A stretch of 64,000 nt of DNA from Crassaminicella indica (GCF_019203185.1 NZ_CP078093.1:1-64000); one strand, 5' to 3'. Positions 18,478-27,908 are shown, counted from the first letter of the stretch. Translations and numbers: made by a program. The notes: generated by a model not told the origin, from the sequence alone.

Positions 18478-19463
18478 CCCTCTTCTCTCCTTTTTACTAA
18501 CATTTGTATCAATTCATCCATATCCTTGATAATACTCATATAATCTTTTGGATTTTTTATTTCACTTTGGCTATTAAACACCCTCAAAGCTTTTTCTTTA
18601 TGTGGAATACAATACTTTCCCCATAAATCTATTACTTCCTCTTTTTTTACTTTTCTTTTAAATGTCTTATTCAATTCACTTTTAAGCTCAGTAGAAAATG
18701 TATCATATATCGTATCAATACATTGACCTTTTTCATAAAGATTAGCAGCAGCATATAGATATTCATTTTCATCTCTTTCAATTTCATCAACAATTCTTTT
18801 AGCTTTTCCAAATCGCTTTCCTAAATAAACAATACACCCTACTATCACTAAAATTAACTGAAATAGTATAATTTTTGCATAAAAAGGAAGATTTCGATAT
18901 AAAGAAGGCGTTTGCCCTTTTATAAACCGATAATATTCATTAAAATATATATTACCCTTAAAAGCTTCTATAGCTTTTAATATAAAATAAGCCCCTCCTT
19001 TATCCTTTATTATAGTTTCATTAGTAATTAGTTGAATATCTCCAATAACCAATTTCCCTTTTCCTAGAGCATATACATATGCTTTTTCCTTATATTGTTC
19101 TAAAGGATTAGAATATTTATATTCCTTATACCGATCTGTTAAATATATTAGTTTCCCACCTTCTTTAATAAAATCCTCAGCATCTTCTAGTTTAAAAGAT
19201 ATACGCTGCTTGTTTTCCGTAATAATATATATATCATCAGCATTACCTACTAAAAAATAAGAAGCATCAATAGCTACAGGATAACCTAATGCTTTTAATG
19301 TATCATAATAAATAGATACTCCTTCTTTTGAAGTATTTAAAGGCAAAGACTCATTGCTTTTATTAACCTTACCTATACTTTGATCAATAACATGAAAACG
19401 ATTTATCACGTAAATACTAATGATTAATAAAGCTACAATTCCTATTATTTTACGCTTTTTCAT
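18426..19463 (-). CDS. DUF4350 domain membrane protein
   Basis: A 345-residue protein with an N-terminal membrane anchor (residues 5-23), an extracytoplasmic DUF4350-like domain, and a second membrane segment near residue 200 (ILFQLILVIVGCIVYLG) followed by a cytoplasmic helical tail. It always travels with MoxR, DUF58 and DUF4129 genes in such clusters. Overlaps both neighbours, so translation is probably coupled. Confidence 0.75.
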   Translation of the reverse strand: MKKRKIIGIVALLIISIYVINRFHVIDQSIGKVNKSNESLPLNTSKEGVSIYYDTLKALGYPVAIDASYFLVGNADDIYIITENKQRISFKLEDAEDFIKEGGKLIYLTDRYKEYKYSNPLEQYKEKAYVYALGKGKLVIGDIQLITNETIIKDKGGAYFILKAIEAFKGNIYFNEYYRFIKGQTPSLYRNLPFYAKIILFQLILVIVGCIVYLGKRFGKAKRIVDEIERDENEYLYAAANLYEKGQCIDTIYDTFSTELKSELNKTFKRKVKKEEVIDLWGKYCIPHKEKALRVFNSQSEIKNPKDYMSIIKDMDELIQMLVKRREEGWKRLKQRNSLELSKKN

Positions 19464-20082
19464 GATAATTTTTAACCTCCATAAAAAGGTTATTTATTTG
19501 CTCTTTATACATAGTAAATCGTTCTGAATCTATCTTTTTATTTCCATACCAAATATATTGAAAATAATCTCCTATACTTTTAAAAAGATTTACACCACTA
19601 AAGCCTTTACCTCTTAGCACCTTTATCATTTCATCATTAGTTTTTGAATCATCTAAAAAGCACAAGGATTTTTCATTCATCATCACAAGGATACCAATAA
19701 AATAAAGTCTAATAGCATCTTTATAATTTTCTTGTTCTTCACATTTAATAGCTTTTTTGTATAAGCTATCATAGGTTGTTTCTTCATCTATCGTTTCCCC
19801 ATAAATAACCTTCTTTTTTATATCTGTATACTTATTTTGTTTAATCAAATAAAAAATCAATACTACTATTAGTAAAATCACAATAATAATAAAAGCATTT
19901 TGCGTTGTATCTGTACAAATAGATTTATGCGTATTCTCTTTTGTAAATACCTTATCTAAAAGATTTAATAATTTTTCAAAAAATTCTTTAAGAATATTTT
20001 GTTTTTCCTTTAAATGCATGTATTTTGCACTATCTATAATTTTATTGACTGCTTTATCAAATGTTTCCCTTGGCAAGCTCAC
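19450..20082 (-). CDS. DUF4129 domain protein
   Basis: A 210-residue protein with one central membrane segment (residues 65-84, FIIIVILLIVVLIFYLI) and a C-terminal DUF4129 domain (about 100-205) of helical, TPR-like character with the YFIGILVMM and YFQYIWYG segments. GTG start behind AAAGGAG. Overlaps the DUF4350 gene by 14 bases. Confidence 0.75.
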   Translation of the reverse strand: MSLPRETFDKAVNKIIDSAKYMHLKEKQNILKEFFEKLLNLLDKVFTKENTHKSICTDTTQNAFIIIVILLIVVLIFYLIKQNKYTDIKKKVIYGETIDEETTYDSLYKKAIKCEEQENYKDAIRLYFIGILVMMNEKSLCFLDDSKTNDEMIKVLRGKGFSGVNLFKSIGDYFQYIWYGNKKIDSERFTMYKEQINNLFMEVKNYHEKA

Positions 20083-20094
20083 TTTTTTGCTCCT

Positions 20095-21066
20095 TTATTC
20101 CTTACTTAAATTAATAGGTTCCATGTTTACTGTAGCGTTTTGTTGACTAAGTTTATCAAGCATATTATATATTTTAAAGCCTTCTTTTTTATATTTCATG
20201 TTCACATAGTAAAGAGTCCACATAATTGGTGCAACAGGTGTTAAGAATATACCTAATATAAAATTCACAATAGGACGTGCTATTGCTCCATATACTATAA
20301 GCTGTGATACCAATGAAGCTCCTCCATCAATTTTCCCTAATAAGAAATATACTAATGTACAAATAGCTGTTATACCTGAATAAATAGCTACTTTAATTCC
20401 CCATTCAAACATCAAAATGCTCATTACACGAAAAGCATTCTTTAAGACTTCCCCTTTTGCAAATTGTATACTCTTTTTAATAGATTCAAAACCCTTTCCT
20501 TTATCAAATATAACAATGTGCAGCGAATAAAACAAATAACTTCCAATAATAACTCCAATAAAAGAATACAGAAGTATATTCATCATAATACCAAAAAAGG
20601 TTAGTGATTGTAATTTATTAGCAAAGACCGTAATACTAGTAGTCGTAACGCCCATTATTGCCATAATAACCACAATAGGCAATATACAAACAGCCAATGC
20701 AGTAGTAACTCTAATAGATGGTACAAAGCTTGAAAATGCCTTCCCTAGTGCATCAGAAGCACCTACATTTTCACCATTTACATATCCATAGGCTATATGA
20801 AAAGCCCCTGCTTTACTCATACATATAAATGTAACAATTCCTATAAACATAACTGTAAAAAAGCAAATAAACCCAAAAGTCCCTCCCAAATCAAAAAATG
20901 ATAACATAGGAATTAATATTAATGCTCCTACAAATACAAGAATTGCTACTATAATACCAAATAATATTTGATATCCTATAAAGCTTTTTAACTTCTTTCT
21001 ATACACCTCCATAGATAAATCTAATACCCTTGCATCTGTTATTTTTTCATTAAACCATTCTTTCAT
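20095..21066 (-). CDS. Multi-pass membrane protein of the MoxR/DUF58 cluster
   Basis: A 323-residue integral membrane protein with about six hydrophobic segments and a glycine-rich first half. It resembles the membrane domains found at the head of MoxR-DUF58-DUF4350-DUF4129 operons. The start is ATG 21066 behind GAGGAGGGAG; twelve upstream codons lack support. First gene of the leftward operon. No enzymatic motif is visible. Confidence 0.75.
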   Translation of the reverse strand: MKEWFNEKITDARVLDLSMEVYRKKLKSFIGYQILFGIIVAILVFVGALILIPMLSFFDLGGTFGFICFFTVMFIGIVTFICMSKAGAFHIAYGYVNGENVGASDALGKAFSSFVPSIRVTTALAVCILPIVVIMAIMGVTTTSITVFANKLQSLTFFGIMMNILLYSFIGVIIGSYLFYSLHIVIFDKGKGFESIKKSIQFAKGEVLKNAFRVMSILMFEWGIKVAIYSGITAICTLVYFLLGKIDGGASLVSQLIVYGAIARPIVNFILGIFLTPVAPIMWTLYYVNMKYKKEGFKIYNMLDKLSQQNATVNMEPINLSKE

Positions 21067-21149
21067 AATCTCCCTCCTCATCTGTCCATATAATTTTAAC
21101 ATATTTTGTATGTTTTAGTAATATCAATTATAATTTACTACCTTTTTCA

Positions 21150-21599
21150 TTATTTATTCTTATTACAAATATGAATCCAATCAGATAAACAACTAATCAA
21201 TTCTATCATAATCTTTCTCGCATTTGATTCAAATACACCTACTTGCCCATAGGCTTCTCCTCCATCCTTTCCCACTAAATCTGATACACCTCGAAGTATA
21301 AGCAGTTTACTTTTATTTCTTTTAGCCACCCAAGCAATCGCTCCTGATTCCCAATCCCCTACAACTACACCAAATTTTTTATATAAGTCTTCCACTTCAT
21401 TTGGTTGAATATCTCTATCTGCAGTAGCTATTGACATCTTTTTCACTTTTTGTGGATACTCACCCTTAAGCCAAGATAAATCTATATCTGTACTAAAATG
21501 AGCAATAGCCTCAAAAGAATCATCCATTCCTTCAATAATATGCTCAATATTTCCATATAATCCATTTATTTTAAATTCTATACAAAAAAATAATTCCCT
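21150..21599 (-). pseudogene. Truncated MTA/SAH nucleosidase-like remnant
   Basis: The readable frame encodes the C-terminal half of a PNP/UDP-phosphorylase family protein: SIATADRDI, then VVGDWESGAIAWVAKRNKSK (the family's catalytic E-S/G-A-A region) and LRGVSDL. A family member is normally about 230 residues; here the first 90 or so, with the N-terminal ribose/purine site, are missing. The frame stays open from 21599, just after a stop, to an ATG at 21527, with no ribosome binding site before either. I read this as decay of a former nucleosidase gene. Confidence 0.65.
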
Positions 21600-21635
21600 T
21601 CATTTATAAAAATAGTATTTTTTTATATCCTATAG

Positions 21636-21665
21636 TGAATAATATAATTAATGTTATCTATAATA
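21636..21665 (+). promoter_or_regulatory. Possible SigG-type promoter of sspH
   Basis: TGAATA (21636-21641) and CTATAATA (21658-21665) sit 16 bases apart, 34 bases before the sspH start. The -35 matches the forespore consensus well, the -10 only partly. Forespore expression is expected for an SASP. Confidence 0.35.
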
Positions 21666-21698
21666 TAATTTTACATATCATATTTAAGGAGGATTTTT

Positions 21699-21890
21699 AT
21701 GCTTACAAAAAGAGCAAAAGAAATTATAAACTCTAAAGATCATCTTGAAGTACTCTACAAAGGAAACTCCGTTTGGCTTGAAAATATAAATACAAATACA
21801 CAAATGAGTACCGTAAGAGTTCTTGAAAATAACGAAATTATTACAATACCTGTTTCAGAATTAAGAGAAACAGGAAGAGAGCTAAAATAA
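21699..21890 (+). CDS. sspH: H-type small acid-soluble spore protein
   Basis: A 63-residue protein matching the SspH family from end to end: KRAKEIINSKD at residues 4-14, LYKGNSVWLENI near 19-30 and the closing IPVSELRE. SspH proteins are minor spore-core proteins made in the forespore. Strong AAGGAGG ribosome binding site. Monocistronic, closed by its own terminator. Confidence 0.92.
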   Translation: MLTKRAKEIINSKDHLEVLYKGNSVWLENINTNTQMSTVRVLENNEIITIPVSELRETGRELK

Positions 21891-21891
21891 A

Positions 21892-21923
21892 CAAAAGCCA
21901 CTATTATTAAATAGTGACTTTTA
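21892..21923. terminator. Bidirectional terminator between sspH and rbsB
   Basis: AAAAGCCACTATT pairs with AATAGTGACTTTT (one G-T or A-C mispair depending on strand) across a 4-base loop, with A and T runs outside. It lies between convergent genes. Confidence 0.85.
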
Positions 21924-21931
21924 AAATAATA

Positions 21932-22825
21932 TTATTTAGTTATCAGCTTAAGTTCAACTGGAATAAAGCTTTCTACTGCTTCTCCTTTAATAACTTTTAC
22001 AGCATTTTCAACACCTAAAGAACCAATTAATTTTGGCTGTTGTGCTACAGTTGCAGCCATTTCTCCATTCTTTACTGATTTTACTGCATCATCTGTTGCA
22101 TCAAAGCCAACTACTAAAATATCTCTTCCAGAAGCTTTAATAGCTTCATAAGCACCTAAAGCCATTTCATCGTTGTGTGCAAATACTGCATTAATTTCCG
22201 GTTGAGCTTGTAATATATTCTCCATAACAGATAACCCTTGTGTACGGTCAAAGTTTGCAGTTTGTTTTGCTACTACTTCAATATCAGATGCTTTAATCGC
22301 ATCATTAAATCCTTGACCACGATCTCTAGCAGCAGAAGTTCCTGCAATACCTTCTAATTCAACAACCTTTCCTTTATTTTCTAGCTTTTCAACAATAAAA
22401 TCTCCAGCCATTTTTCCACCAGCAATATTATCTGAAGCTATATGAGTTACTACTTCACCCTTATTAGCTCCTCTATCTAAAGTAATTACTGGAATACCTG
22501 CTTTGTTTGCAACTTTTACTGCATTGCCTACTGCATCTGAATCTGTAGGATTTATTAAGATCACTGATACCCCTTGAGTAACTAAATCTTCTACGTTTGA
22601 AAGTTCTTTGTTTGGATCGTTTTGTGAATCTAAAACAACTAATTCATATCCTAAATCTTTAGCTTTCTCTTCTGCACCTTCCTTTAAGCTAACAAAGAAC
22701 GGATTGTTTAGTGTAGAAATTACTAAACCGATTTTGTTAGATGCTTCTTTCTCCTGCTTCCCGCATCCTGCAAAAACACCCATAGCCACTAGCACAACCA
22801 ACATTAAAGCAACTAATTTTTTCAC
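21932..22825 (-). CDS. rbsB: Ribose ABC transporter substrate-binding lipoprotein RbsB
   Basis: A 297-residue periplasmic-binding-protein-like lipoprotein that captures ribose outside the membrane. A lipobox (VFAG-Cys21) ends the signal peptide and the mature part has the sugar-binding type-I fold with [18 protein letters not shown] and [19 protein letters not shown] start behind AAAGGAGG. Last gene of the rbs operon, so it is separated from the ATPase gene by the permease. Confidence 0.95.
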   Translation of the reverse strand: MKKLVALMLVVLVAMGVFAGCGKQEKEASNKIGLVISTLNNPFFVSLKEGAEEKAKDLGYELVVLDSQNDPNKELSNVEDLVTQGVSVILINPTDSDAVGNAVKVANKAGIPVITLDRGANKGEVVTHIASDNIAGGKMAGDFIVEKLENKGKVVELEGIAGTSAARDRGQGFNDAIKASDIEVVAKQTANFDRTQGLSVMENILQAQPEINAVFAHNDEMALGAYEAIKASGRDILVVGFDATDDAVKSVKNGEMAATVAQQPKLIGSLGVENAVKVIKGEAVESFIPVELKLITK

Positions 22826-22848
22826 AATAATTCCTCCTTTAAATTATA

Positions 22849-23793
22849 TTATTTATTTTTTTTGCGGTCTAATAAAACCGCAATTAATATAACAAAACCT
22901 TTCACTAACAATTGATAATATGAAGAAACATCCATTAAGTTAAGAGCATTATTTAAAATACCAATGATTAATGCACCTACGATAGTACCTAAAATACTAC
23001 CGTCACCTCCAGCCAAGCTTGTTCCTCCTAAAACTACTGCTGCAATTGCATCTAGTTCATATCCTGTACCAGCTTGTGGTTGTGCAGAAGATAATCTAGC
23101 TGTGATAATCATACCAGCTAAAGCTGCTAAAGCCCCACTAATCCCATATACATAAAGCTTAATTCTATCAATATTTATTCCAGATAGCTTTGTTGCTTCT
23201 TCATTTCCCCCTAAGGCATAAACATATCTTCCTAAAGGTGTATGCTTTAGGACATAATAACCTACTGCAAAAACAATAATCATAATATATATAGGAATAG
23301 GAATTCCTAAGAAATCACCAGAACCCATTTCTGAAAACAAATCTGCTATTGGTGAATCTCCTGTACTTATTGGCTTTCCATCTGTGTATACTAAAGTATA
23401 ACCACGTACTAAAGTCATCATAGCTAAAGTTGCGATAAATGGCTGAATCTTTCCCTTGCTGATCACTAGACCATTCAATATACCAATAATAGCTCCAATG
23501 GCTATTCCTATCAAAATTGCTATAAAAACATTCATTCCACTAGATATTAATGTAGCCACAACAGCACCTGTAATTGCCAATATCGATCCTACAGAAAGAT
23601 CAATACCACCTGTTAATATAACAAAAGTCATACCTGCTGCAATAATCGAATTAATTGAAGTTTGTCTAAGCACATTTAATATATTTGATATACGCATAAA
23701 TCTAGGATTGATTATAGAAATAATCAGAGAAAATAGAATAAGTCCTATAACAGATTTATATTTTATCAAAAGTTCTTTTTTACTTTCTTTCAT
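22849..23793 (-). CDS. rbsC: Ribose ABC transporter permease RbsC
   Basis: A 314-residue BPD_transp_2 family permease with eight to ten hydrophobic segments and the family loops GGIDLSVGSILA, GGNEEATKLSGI and VVLGGTSLAGGDGS. Pairs with RbsA and RbsB. One base separates it from rbsA, so the two are almost certainly co-translated. Confidence 0.95.
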   Translation of the reverse strand: MKESKKELLIKYKSVIGLILFSLIISIINPRFMRISNILNVLRQTSINSIIAAGMTFVILTGGIDLSVGSILAITGAVVATLISSGMNVFIAILIGIAIGAIIGILNGLVISKGKIQPFIATLAMMTLVRGYTLVYTDGKPISTGDSPIADLFSEMGSGDFLGIPIPIYIMIIVFAVGYYVLKHTPLGRYVYALGGNEEATKLSGINIDRIKLYVYGISGALAALAGMIITARLSSAQPQAGTGYELDAIAAVVLGGTSLAGGDGSILGTIVGALIIGILNNALNLMDVSSYYQLLVKGFVILIAVLLDRKKNK

Positions 23794-23794
23794 G

Positions 23795-25294
23795 CTACTT
23801 ATCCTCCTTTATCCCTATTGCAAAGCGCATAATATCTTCTTGAGTTGCATTGTTTGCTTGAATTTCACCTGTAATTTCACCTTCATGCATCACCAAAATT
23901 CTATCAGACATTCCCAATATCTCTGGTATTTCAGATGAAATCATTATAATGCTCATTCCATCTTTTTTATAAGCATTTATCAAATCATATATTTCCTTTT
24001 TTGCACCCACATCTACGCCTCTTGTAGGTTCATCCAAAATCAAAACCTTCGGTAAAGTCATTAAGCTTTTTGCAATAGATACCTTTTGTTGATTCCCTCC
24101 ACTTAAATTTTTCACTAGCTGATTCATACTAGGAGTTTTAATTGACATAGAATCGATATATTGCTGTGATATTGTTTTCTCCTTATTTTCATTAATTTTA
24201 CCTAAAAAGCCTGTTAAATTTTTCAATGCTGAAATATGCATATTTTCCTTTACACTCAACCCTAAAATAAGACCATTTCCTTTTCTATCCTCTGATACAT
24301 AAGAAATACCTTTTTCTATTGCATCCTTTGGATGCTTAATTGTAACAGGTTTTCCTTCAATATAGATTTCTCCTTTATCAATAGGCAAATATCCATAAAT
24401 ACTTTGTGCAAGCTCTGTGCGTCCTGCACCCATTAATCCTGAAATCCCTAGTATTTCTCCTTTTCTTAGAAAAAAACTTACATTTTTTAAATATTTATTT
24501 TTTAAATTTTTTACCTCTAAAATAATTTCTCCTATATTACTTTCTACTTTTGGAAATTGTTCTGTCAGCTTTCTTCCCACCATTAATTCAATCATTTCAT
24601 CTTCATGAATGTTGTCAATAGATCTTTCGGCTATAAACATTCCATCTCTTAAAATAGTAATATCATCACAAATCTCAAATATTTCCTTTAATCTGTGAGA
24701 AATATAAACAATACTCTTTCCTTCATCTCTAAGCTCTCTTATTACTTTAAATAAGCTTATAGTTTCCTTATCTGTTAAAGCATCCGTAGGTTCATCCATA
24801 ACTATTACCTGTGCATTTAAAGATAATGCCTTTGCTATTTCTACCATTTGCTGCTTTCCAACAGATAACTCTCCAACTAATGTTTTTGGATCCTCCTCTA
24901 CACCTAATTTATCTAAAAGCTTTTTAGATTCATCATAAAGCTTCTTCCAGTTAATTTTTCCAAACCTATTTCTTGGCTCTCTTCCAAGAAATATATTTTC
25001 TCCAATCGTTAATTGATTGACTAAATTCAATTCCTGATGTATGATAGCTATGCCTTTTTCCTGAGATTCTTTTGGTTCCTTAAAGTCTACCTTTTCCCCT
25101 TTATAATACATTTCTCCTGAAGTTTTTTCATATACACCTGTCATAATCTTCATCAAGGTTGACTTTCCTGCACCATTTTCTCCTAAAAGGGCCATCACCT
25201 TCCCTTTATATATCTTAAAATCTACTCCTTTTAATGCTTTAACACCAGGGAATTCCTTAGTGATACGCTTCATTTCTAAAACTACATGACTCAT
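23795..25294 (-). CDS. rbsA: Ribose ABC transporter ATPase RbsA
   Basis: A 499-residue tandem ABC ATPase. The first domain has GENGAGKST (Walker A), LSVGKQQMVEIAKAL and VIVMDEPTD; the second has the family-typical degenerate Walker A (SGLMGAGRTEL) and an intact LSGGNQQKVSIAK signature with LILDEPTRGVD. This asymmetry is normal for sugar ATPases of the RbsA/MglA type. Start ATG with AGGAGGTG. Confidence 0.96.
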   Translation of the reverse strand: MSHVVLEMKRITKEFPGVKALKGVDFKIYKGKVMALLGENGAGKSTLMKIMTGVYEKTSGEMYYKGEKVDFKEPKESQEKGIAIIHQELNLVNQLTIGENIFLGREPRNRFGKINWKKLYDESKKLLDKLGVEEDPKTLVGELSVGKQQMVEIAKALSLNAQVIVMDEPTDALTDKETISLFKVIRELRDEGKSIVYISHRLKEIFEICDDITILRDGMFIAERSIDNIHEDEMIELMVGRKLTEQFPKVESNIGEIILEVKNLKNKYLKNVSFFLRKGEILGISGLMGAGRTELAQSIYGYLPIDKGEIYIEGKPVTIKHPKDAIEKGISYVSEDRKGNGLILGLSVKENMHISALKNLTGFLGKINENKEKTISQQYIDSMSIKTPSMNQLVKNLSGGNQQKVSIAKSLMTLPKVLILDEPTRGVDVGAKKEIYDLINAYKKDGMSIIMISSEIPEILGMSDRILVMHEGEITGEIQANNATQEDIMRFAIGIKEDK

Positions 25295-25306
25295 TTAATA
25301 CACCTC

Positions 25307-25726
25307 CTAAAAAACCACCCCTGATTTTAAGATTATATTTGTATATGGTGTACATTCTCCTGTTCGAATAACTGCCTTCGTTTCATTTATTGCTTTTTTG
25401 AATTCTTCATGAGAAATTTTTACTATTTTTACTTTATTCTTCTGTTCTTTTTCCAATTCTTTTAACCTTAAAATGATTTTTTCATACATTTCCTTGCTGT
25501 AAATTTCAATTTCCTTAGCTAAAATAACTTCTTCTACCATCTGCTCGCTAAGTACTGTATCAAGAACTGTAAGAAAATCCGGTACCCCTAATGTTACTGC
25601 TAAATCTATTCTTTTTACAGTATCTGGTATTGGTAGTCCACAATCACCTATTGTAATACCATCTGTATGTCCTAATTTTGCAATTGTATGTGATATCTCA
25701 TTATGAATTAATTTACCTTTCTTCAT
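25307..25726 (-). CDS. rbsD: D-ribose pyranase RbsD
   Basis: A 139-residue protein catalysing the pyranose-furanose interconversion of ribose so that RbsK can act. The conserved LGHTDGITIGDCGLPIP segment (residues 18-34, with catalytic His20) and the C-terminal TGECTPYTNIILKSGVVF are intact. Operonic position between rbsK and rbsA is the usual one. Confidence 0.95.
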   Translation of the reverse strand: MKKGKLIHNEISHTIAKLGHTDGITIGDCGLPIPDTVKRIDLAVTLGVPDFLTVLDTVLSEQMVEEVILAKEIEIYSKEMYEKIILRLKELEKEQKNKVKIVKISHEEFKKAINETKAVIRTGECTPYTNIILKSGVVF

Positions 25727-25743
25727 GAATACTTCCTCCTATT

Positions 25744-26646
25744 TTACTTGAAATATTTCTCTACCTTCTCCAATGTCGGTAGTGAACTTTGAGCTCCTTT
25801 TTCCATTACAGTCAATGCCCCTACCTTCATAGCAAAAATAATAGCTTCATCTATTGTCCTTCCTTCATCAAGAGCTACAGCTAAAGCTCCATTCACACTA
25901 TCTCCTGCTGCTGTTGTATCGACAGCTTTTACCTTATATCCTTTAAAATACTTATGATCTTTTTCATTCATATATAAAGCACCTTTGTCTCCTAATGTAA
26001 CTACCAATTCCTTTACCCCTTGTTGTATCATGACTTTTCCAGCTCTTAAAAGATCTTCTTCACTCTTAATTTCAACTCCACTTAAAAGCTCAAGTTCACT
26101 TTCATTTGGCGTTAATAAATCTACATACTCTATGATTTCTTTTGATAATTTTTGAGCTGGTGCTGGATTTAAAATCGTATATTTCTCAAATTTTTTTGCT
26201 TTTTTAAGAGCATATTCAACTACTTCTAGCGGTGTTTCAAGCTGTGCAACCAATATATTAGCAGTTTTTATTAACGCTTTAGCTTCATCTATATCCTTTT
26301 TACTCAAATCAAAATTAGCTCCCGGTATAACTACAATTGAATTATCTCCATCCTCATTGACCATAATCATTGCAACACCTGTTGGGCTTTTAGAAATCAT
26401 TATATACTCTGTATTAATATCATCCTTATTTAATGTATCTTTTAAAATTTTTCCAAATTCATCTTCTCCTACTCTTCCAATCATAGCAACTTTACCATTA
26501 AGCTTCCCCATTGCAGCAGCCTGATTAGCTCCTTTTCCTCCAGGAATTTTATCTAACCCATTACCTAATGTAGTCTCTCCCACCTTTGGTGTCTTTTTAA
26601 CCTGTGTAACCAAGTCCATATTTAAACTTCCAACTACTACAATCAT
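25744..26646 (-). CDS. rbsK: Ribokinase RbsK
   Basis: A 300-residue PfkB-family kinase phosphorylating ribose at O5. Family motifs: VGSLNMDLV (N-terminal), PGGKGANQAAA (residues 37-47) and DTTAAGDSVNGAL with catalytic Asp. The start is ATG 26646 behind GAGGAGGTAA; seven further upstream codons have no support. Confidence 0.95.
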   Translation of the reverse strand: MIVVVGSLNMDLVTQVKKTPKVGETTLGNGLDKIPGGKGANQAAAMGKLNGKVAMIGRVGEDEFGKILKDTLNKDDINTEYIMISKSPTGVAMIMVNEDGDNSIVVIPGANFDLSKKDIDEAKALIKTANILVAQLETPLEVVEYALKKAKKFEKYTILNPAPAQKLSKEIIEYVDLLTPNESELELLSGVEIKSEEDLLRAGKVMIQQGVKELVVTLGDKGALYMNEKDHKYFKGYKVKAVDTTAAGDSVNGALAVALDEGRTIDEAIIFAMKVGALTVMEKGAQSSLPTLEKVEKYFK

Positions 26647-26662
26647 ACTGTTACCTCCTCTT

Positions 26663-26676
26663 GTCAAACGTTTTCC
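26663..26676. promoter_or_regulatory. LacI-type half-conserved operator or cre between rbsR and rbsK
   Basis: GTCAAACGTTTTCC shares the AAACGTTT core of the rbsR operator and partly fits a catabolite-responsive element. It lies just upstream of rbsK and could give RbsR or CcpA a second, roadblock-type contact. Weak evidence from sequence alone. Confidence 0.35.
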
Positions 26677-26681
26677 TAGAC

Positions 26682-26709
26682 AGGTAAAAAAATTTAAAAT
26701 TTTTTACCT
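26682..26709 (-). other. AT-rich hairpin between rbsR and rbsK
   Basis: AGGTAAAAAA and TTTTTTACCT form a stem immediately after the rbsR stop. It has T-rich 3' arms and could be a partial terminator that sets the ratio of regulator to structural transcript. Confidence 0.45.
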
Positions 26710-26710
26710 A

Positions 26711-27709
26711 TTATGTTGATTGTCTAATTACTAATTCCGTATTTAATCTGATCAATGTATTTTCTACTTTTTCATTTTCTAATATTTCCACTAAAAGCTT
26801 TACAGCCTCATATCCCATTTCATAATTAGGTTGACGAATAGTTGTTAAAGCAGGGTCAGTTAGTTTCGCCATATAAATATCATCATAGCCTAAAACCGCC
26901 ACATCCTGTGGAATTCGCATACCTGCTTCCTTTAAAGACTTCATTGCACTAAGAGCAATAATATCATTAGCACAAAATATCGCGTCAAATAAAATCTTAT
27001 TGCGGATTAATATTCCAATAGCTTTGTTACCCCATTCTTCCTTATATTCTCCTTCAAGTACAAGTTCCTTATCAAACAGCAAATTATTTTCCTCTAAAGC
27101 CTTTTTATAACCTTCTAAACGATCTAAAGATGTTTTAGTAGAAAAAGGACCTGAAATAAATGCTATTTTTTTGTATCCAGATTTTATTAAATACTTTACT
27201 CCTTCACAGGCTCCATTAAAATTATCAACTAAAACCTTTCCCTTAATATTTGGAATATCAACGTCTCTATCAATCAAAACCATAGGTTTTTTAATTTGGC
27301 TTAGATGATTAAAGCCTTCATTATTGTTAGCAGACTGAGTAAATATGATCCCATCTACCATTTTTTCTACTAACATATTTATATACTTTTCTTCTTTTTC
27401 AATTTTGTCATCTGTATTACAAAAAAATATATTATATCCACAGGCACTTGCACAATCCTCTGCTCCTCTAACTAATTCAGGAAAAAATGGATTTGTAATG
27501 TCAGGAATAACTAAACCGATAGTTTTTGTCTGCTTAGTAACTAAACTTCTTGCAATCGTATTAGGTATATAATTTTTTTCCTTTATAATTGCTAATACCT
27601 TTTGCCTGGTCTTTTCACTTATGTTATCATCTTTTTTATTTAAAATTTTTGAAACAGTTGCTATAGATACCCCTGCCTCATTTGCTATATCCTTAATCGT
27701 AATTTTCAT
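26711..27709 (-). CDS. rbsR: LacI family ribose operon repressor RbsR
   Basis: A 332-residue LacI/GalR regulator: helix-turn-helix ITIKDIANEAGVSIATVSKIL (hinge follows) and a periplasmic-binding-protein-like effector domain with RLEGYKKALEENN and GYDDIYMAKLTDPALTTIRQ. The start is ATG 27709; the preceding GTG is fused to its ribosome binding site (AAGGAG). It is the first gene of the rbs operon, with a palindromic operator in its own promoter, so it should repress the whole operon until ribose or a phosphate form binds. Confidence 0.92.
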   Translation of the reverse strand: MKITIKDIANEAGVSIATVSKILNKKDDNISEKTRQKVLAIIKEKNYIPNTIARSLVTKQTKTIGLVIPDITNPFFPELVRGAEDCASACGYNIFFCNTDDKIEKEEKYINMLVEKMVDGIIFTQSANNNEGFNHLSQIKKPMVLIDRDVDIPNIKGKVLVDNFNGACEGVKYLIKSGYKKIAFISGPFSTKTSLDRLEGYKKALEENNLLFDKELVLEGEYKEEWGNKAIGILIRNKILFDAIFCANDIIALSAMKSLKEAGMRIPQDVAVLGYDDIYMAKLTDPALTTIRQPNYEMGYEAVKLLVEILENEKVENTLIRLNTELVIRQST

Positions 27710-27731
27710 AGACACTCCTTATTTATTGTAA

Positions 27732-27737
27732 ATTATA
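27732..27737 (-). promoter_or_regulatory. -10 element of the rbs operon
   Basis: A perfect TATAAT on the minus strand, 22 bases before the rbsR ATG. No good -35 is seen; the place where it should be is occupied by the operator palindrome. Confidence 0.55.
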
Positions 27738-27743
27738 AAACAC

Positions 27744-27776
27744 TTAGTTAAACGTTTTAGTAAAACGTTTAACTAA
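27744..27776. promoter_or_regulatory. 33-bp perfect palindromic operator of the rbs operon
   Basis: TTAGTTAAACGTTTTA is followed by a central G and then its exact complement. It contains two LacI-type half-operator cores (AAACGTTT and its mate) 13 bases apart, covering the -35 region upstream of the -10 at 27732. RbsR is the obvious ligand. The stretch 27777-27908 shows nothing further. Confidence 0.85.
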
Positions 27777-27908
27777 AGTCTATCATATATTATATTTTTT
27801 TACAAGAACCTTTTATCAGTTTATTAGATATTATTCCAATAATAAAGTAATATCTCCTTATTTATTATGCTATAATAATTATGTGTATTGCTTTTCTTAT
27901 ATTTATAT

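Noticed and set aside
23456-23938. 160-codon plus-strand frame opposite rbsC and rbsA
   Set aside because: Antisense shadow of two well-supported ABC transporter genes, without start signals.
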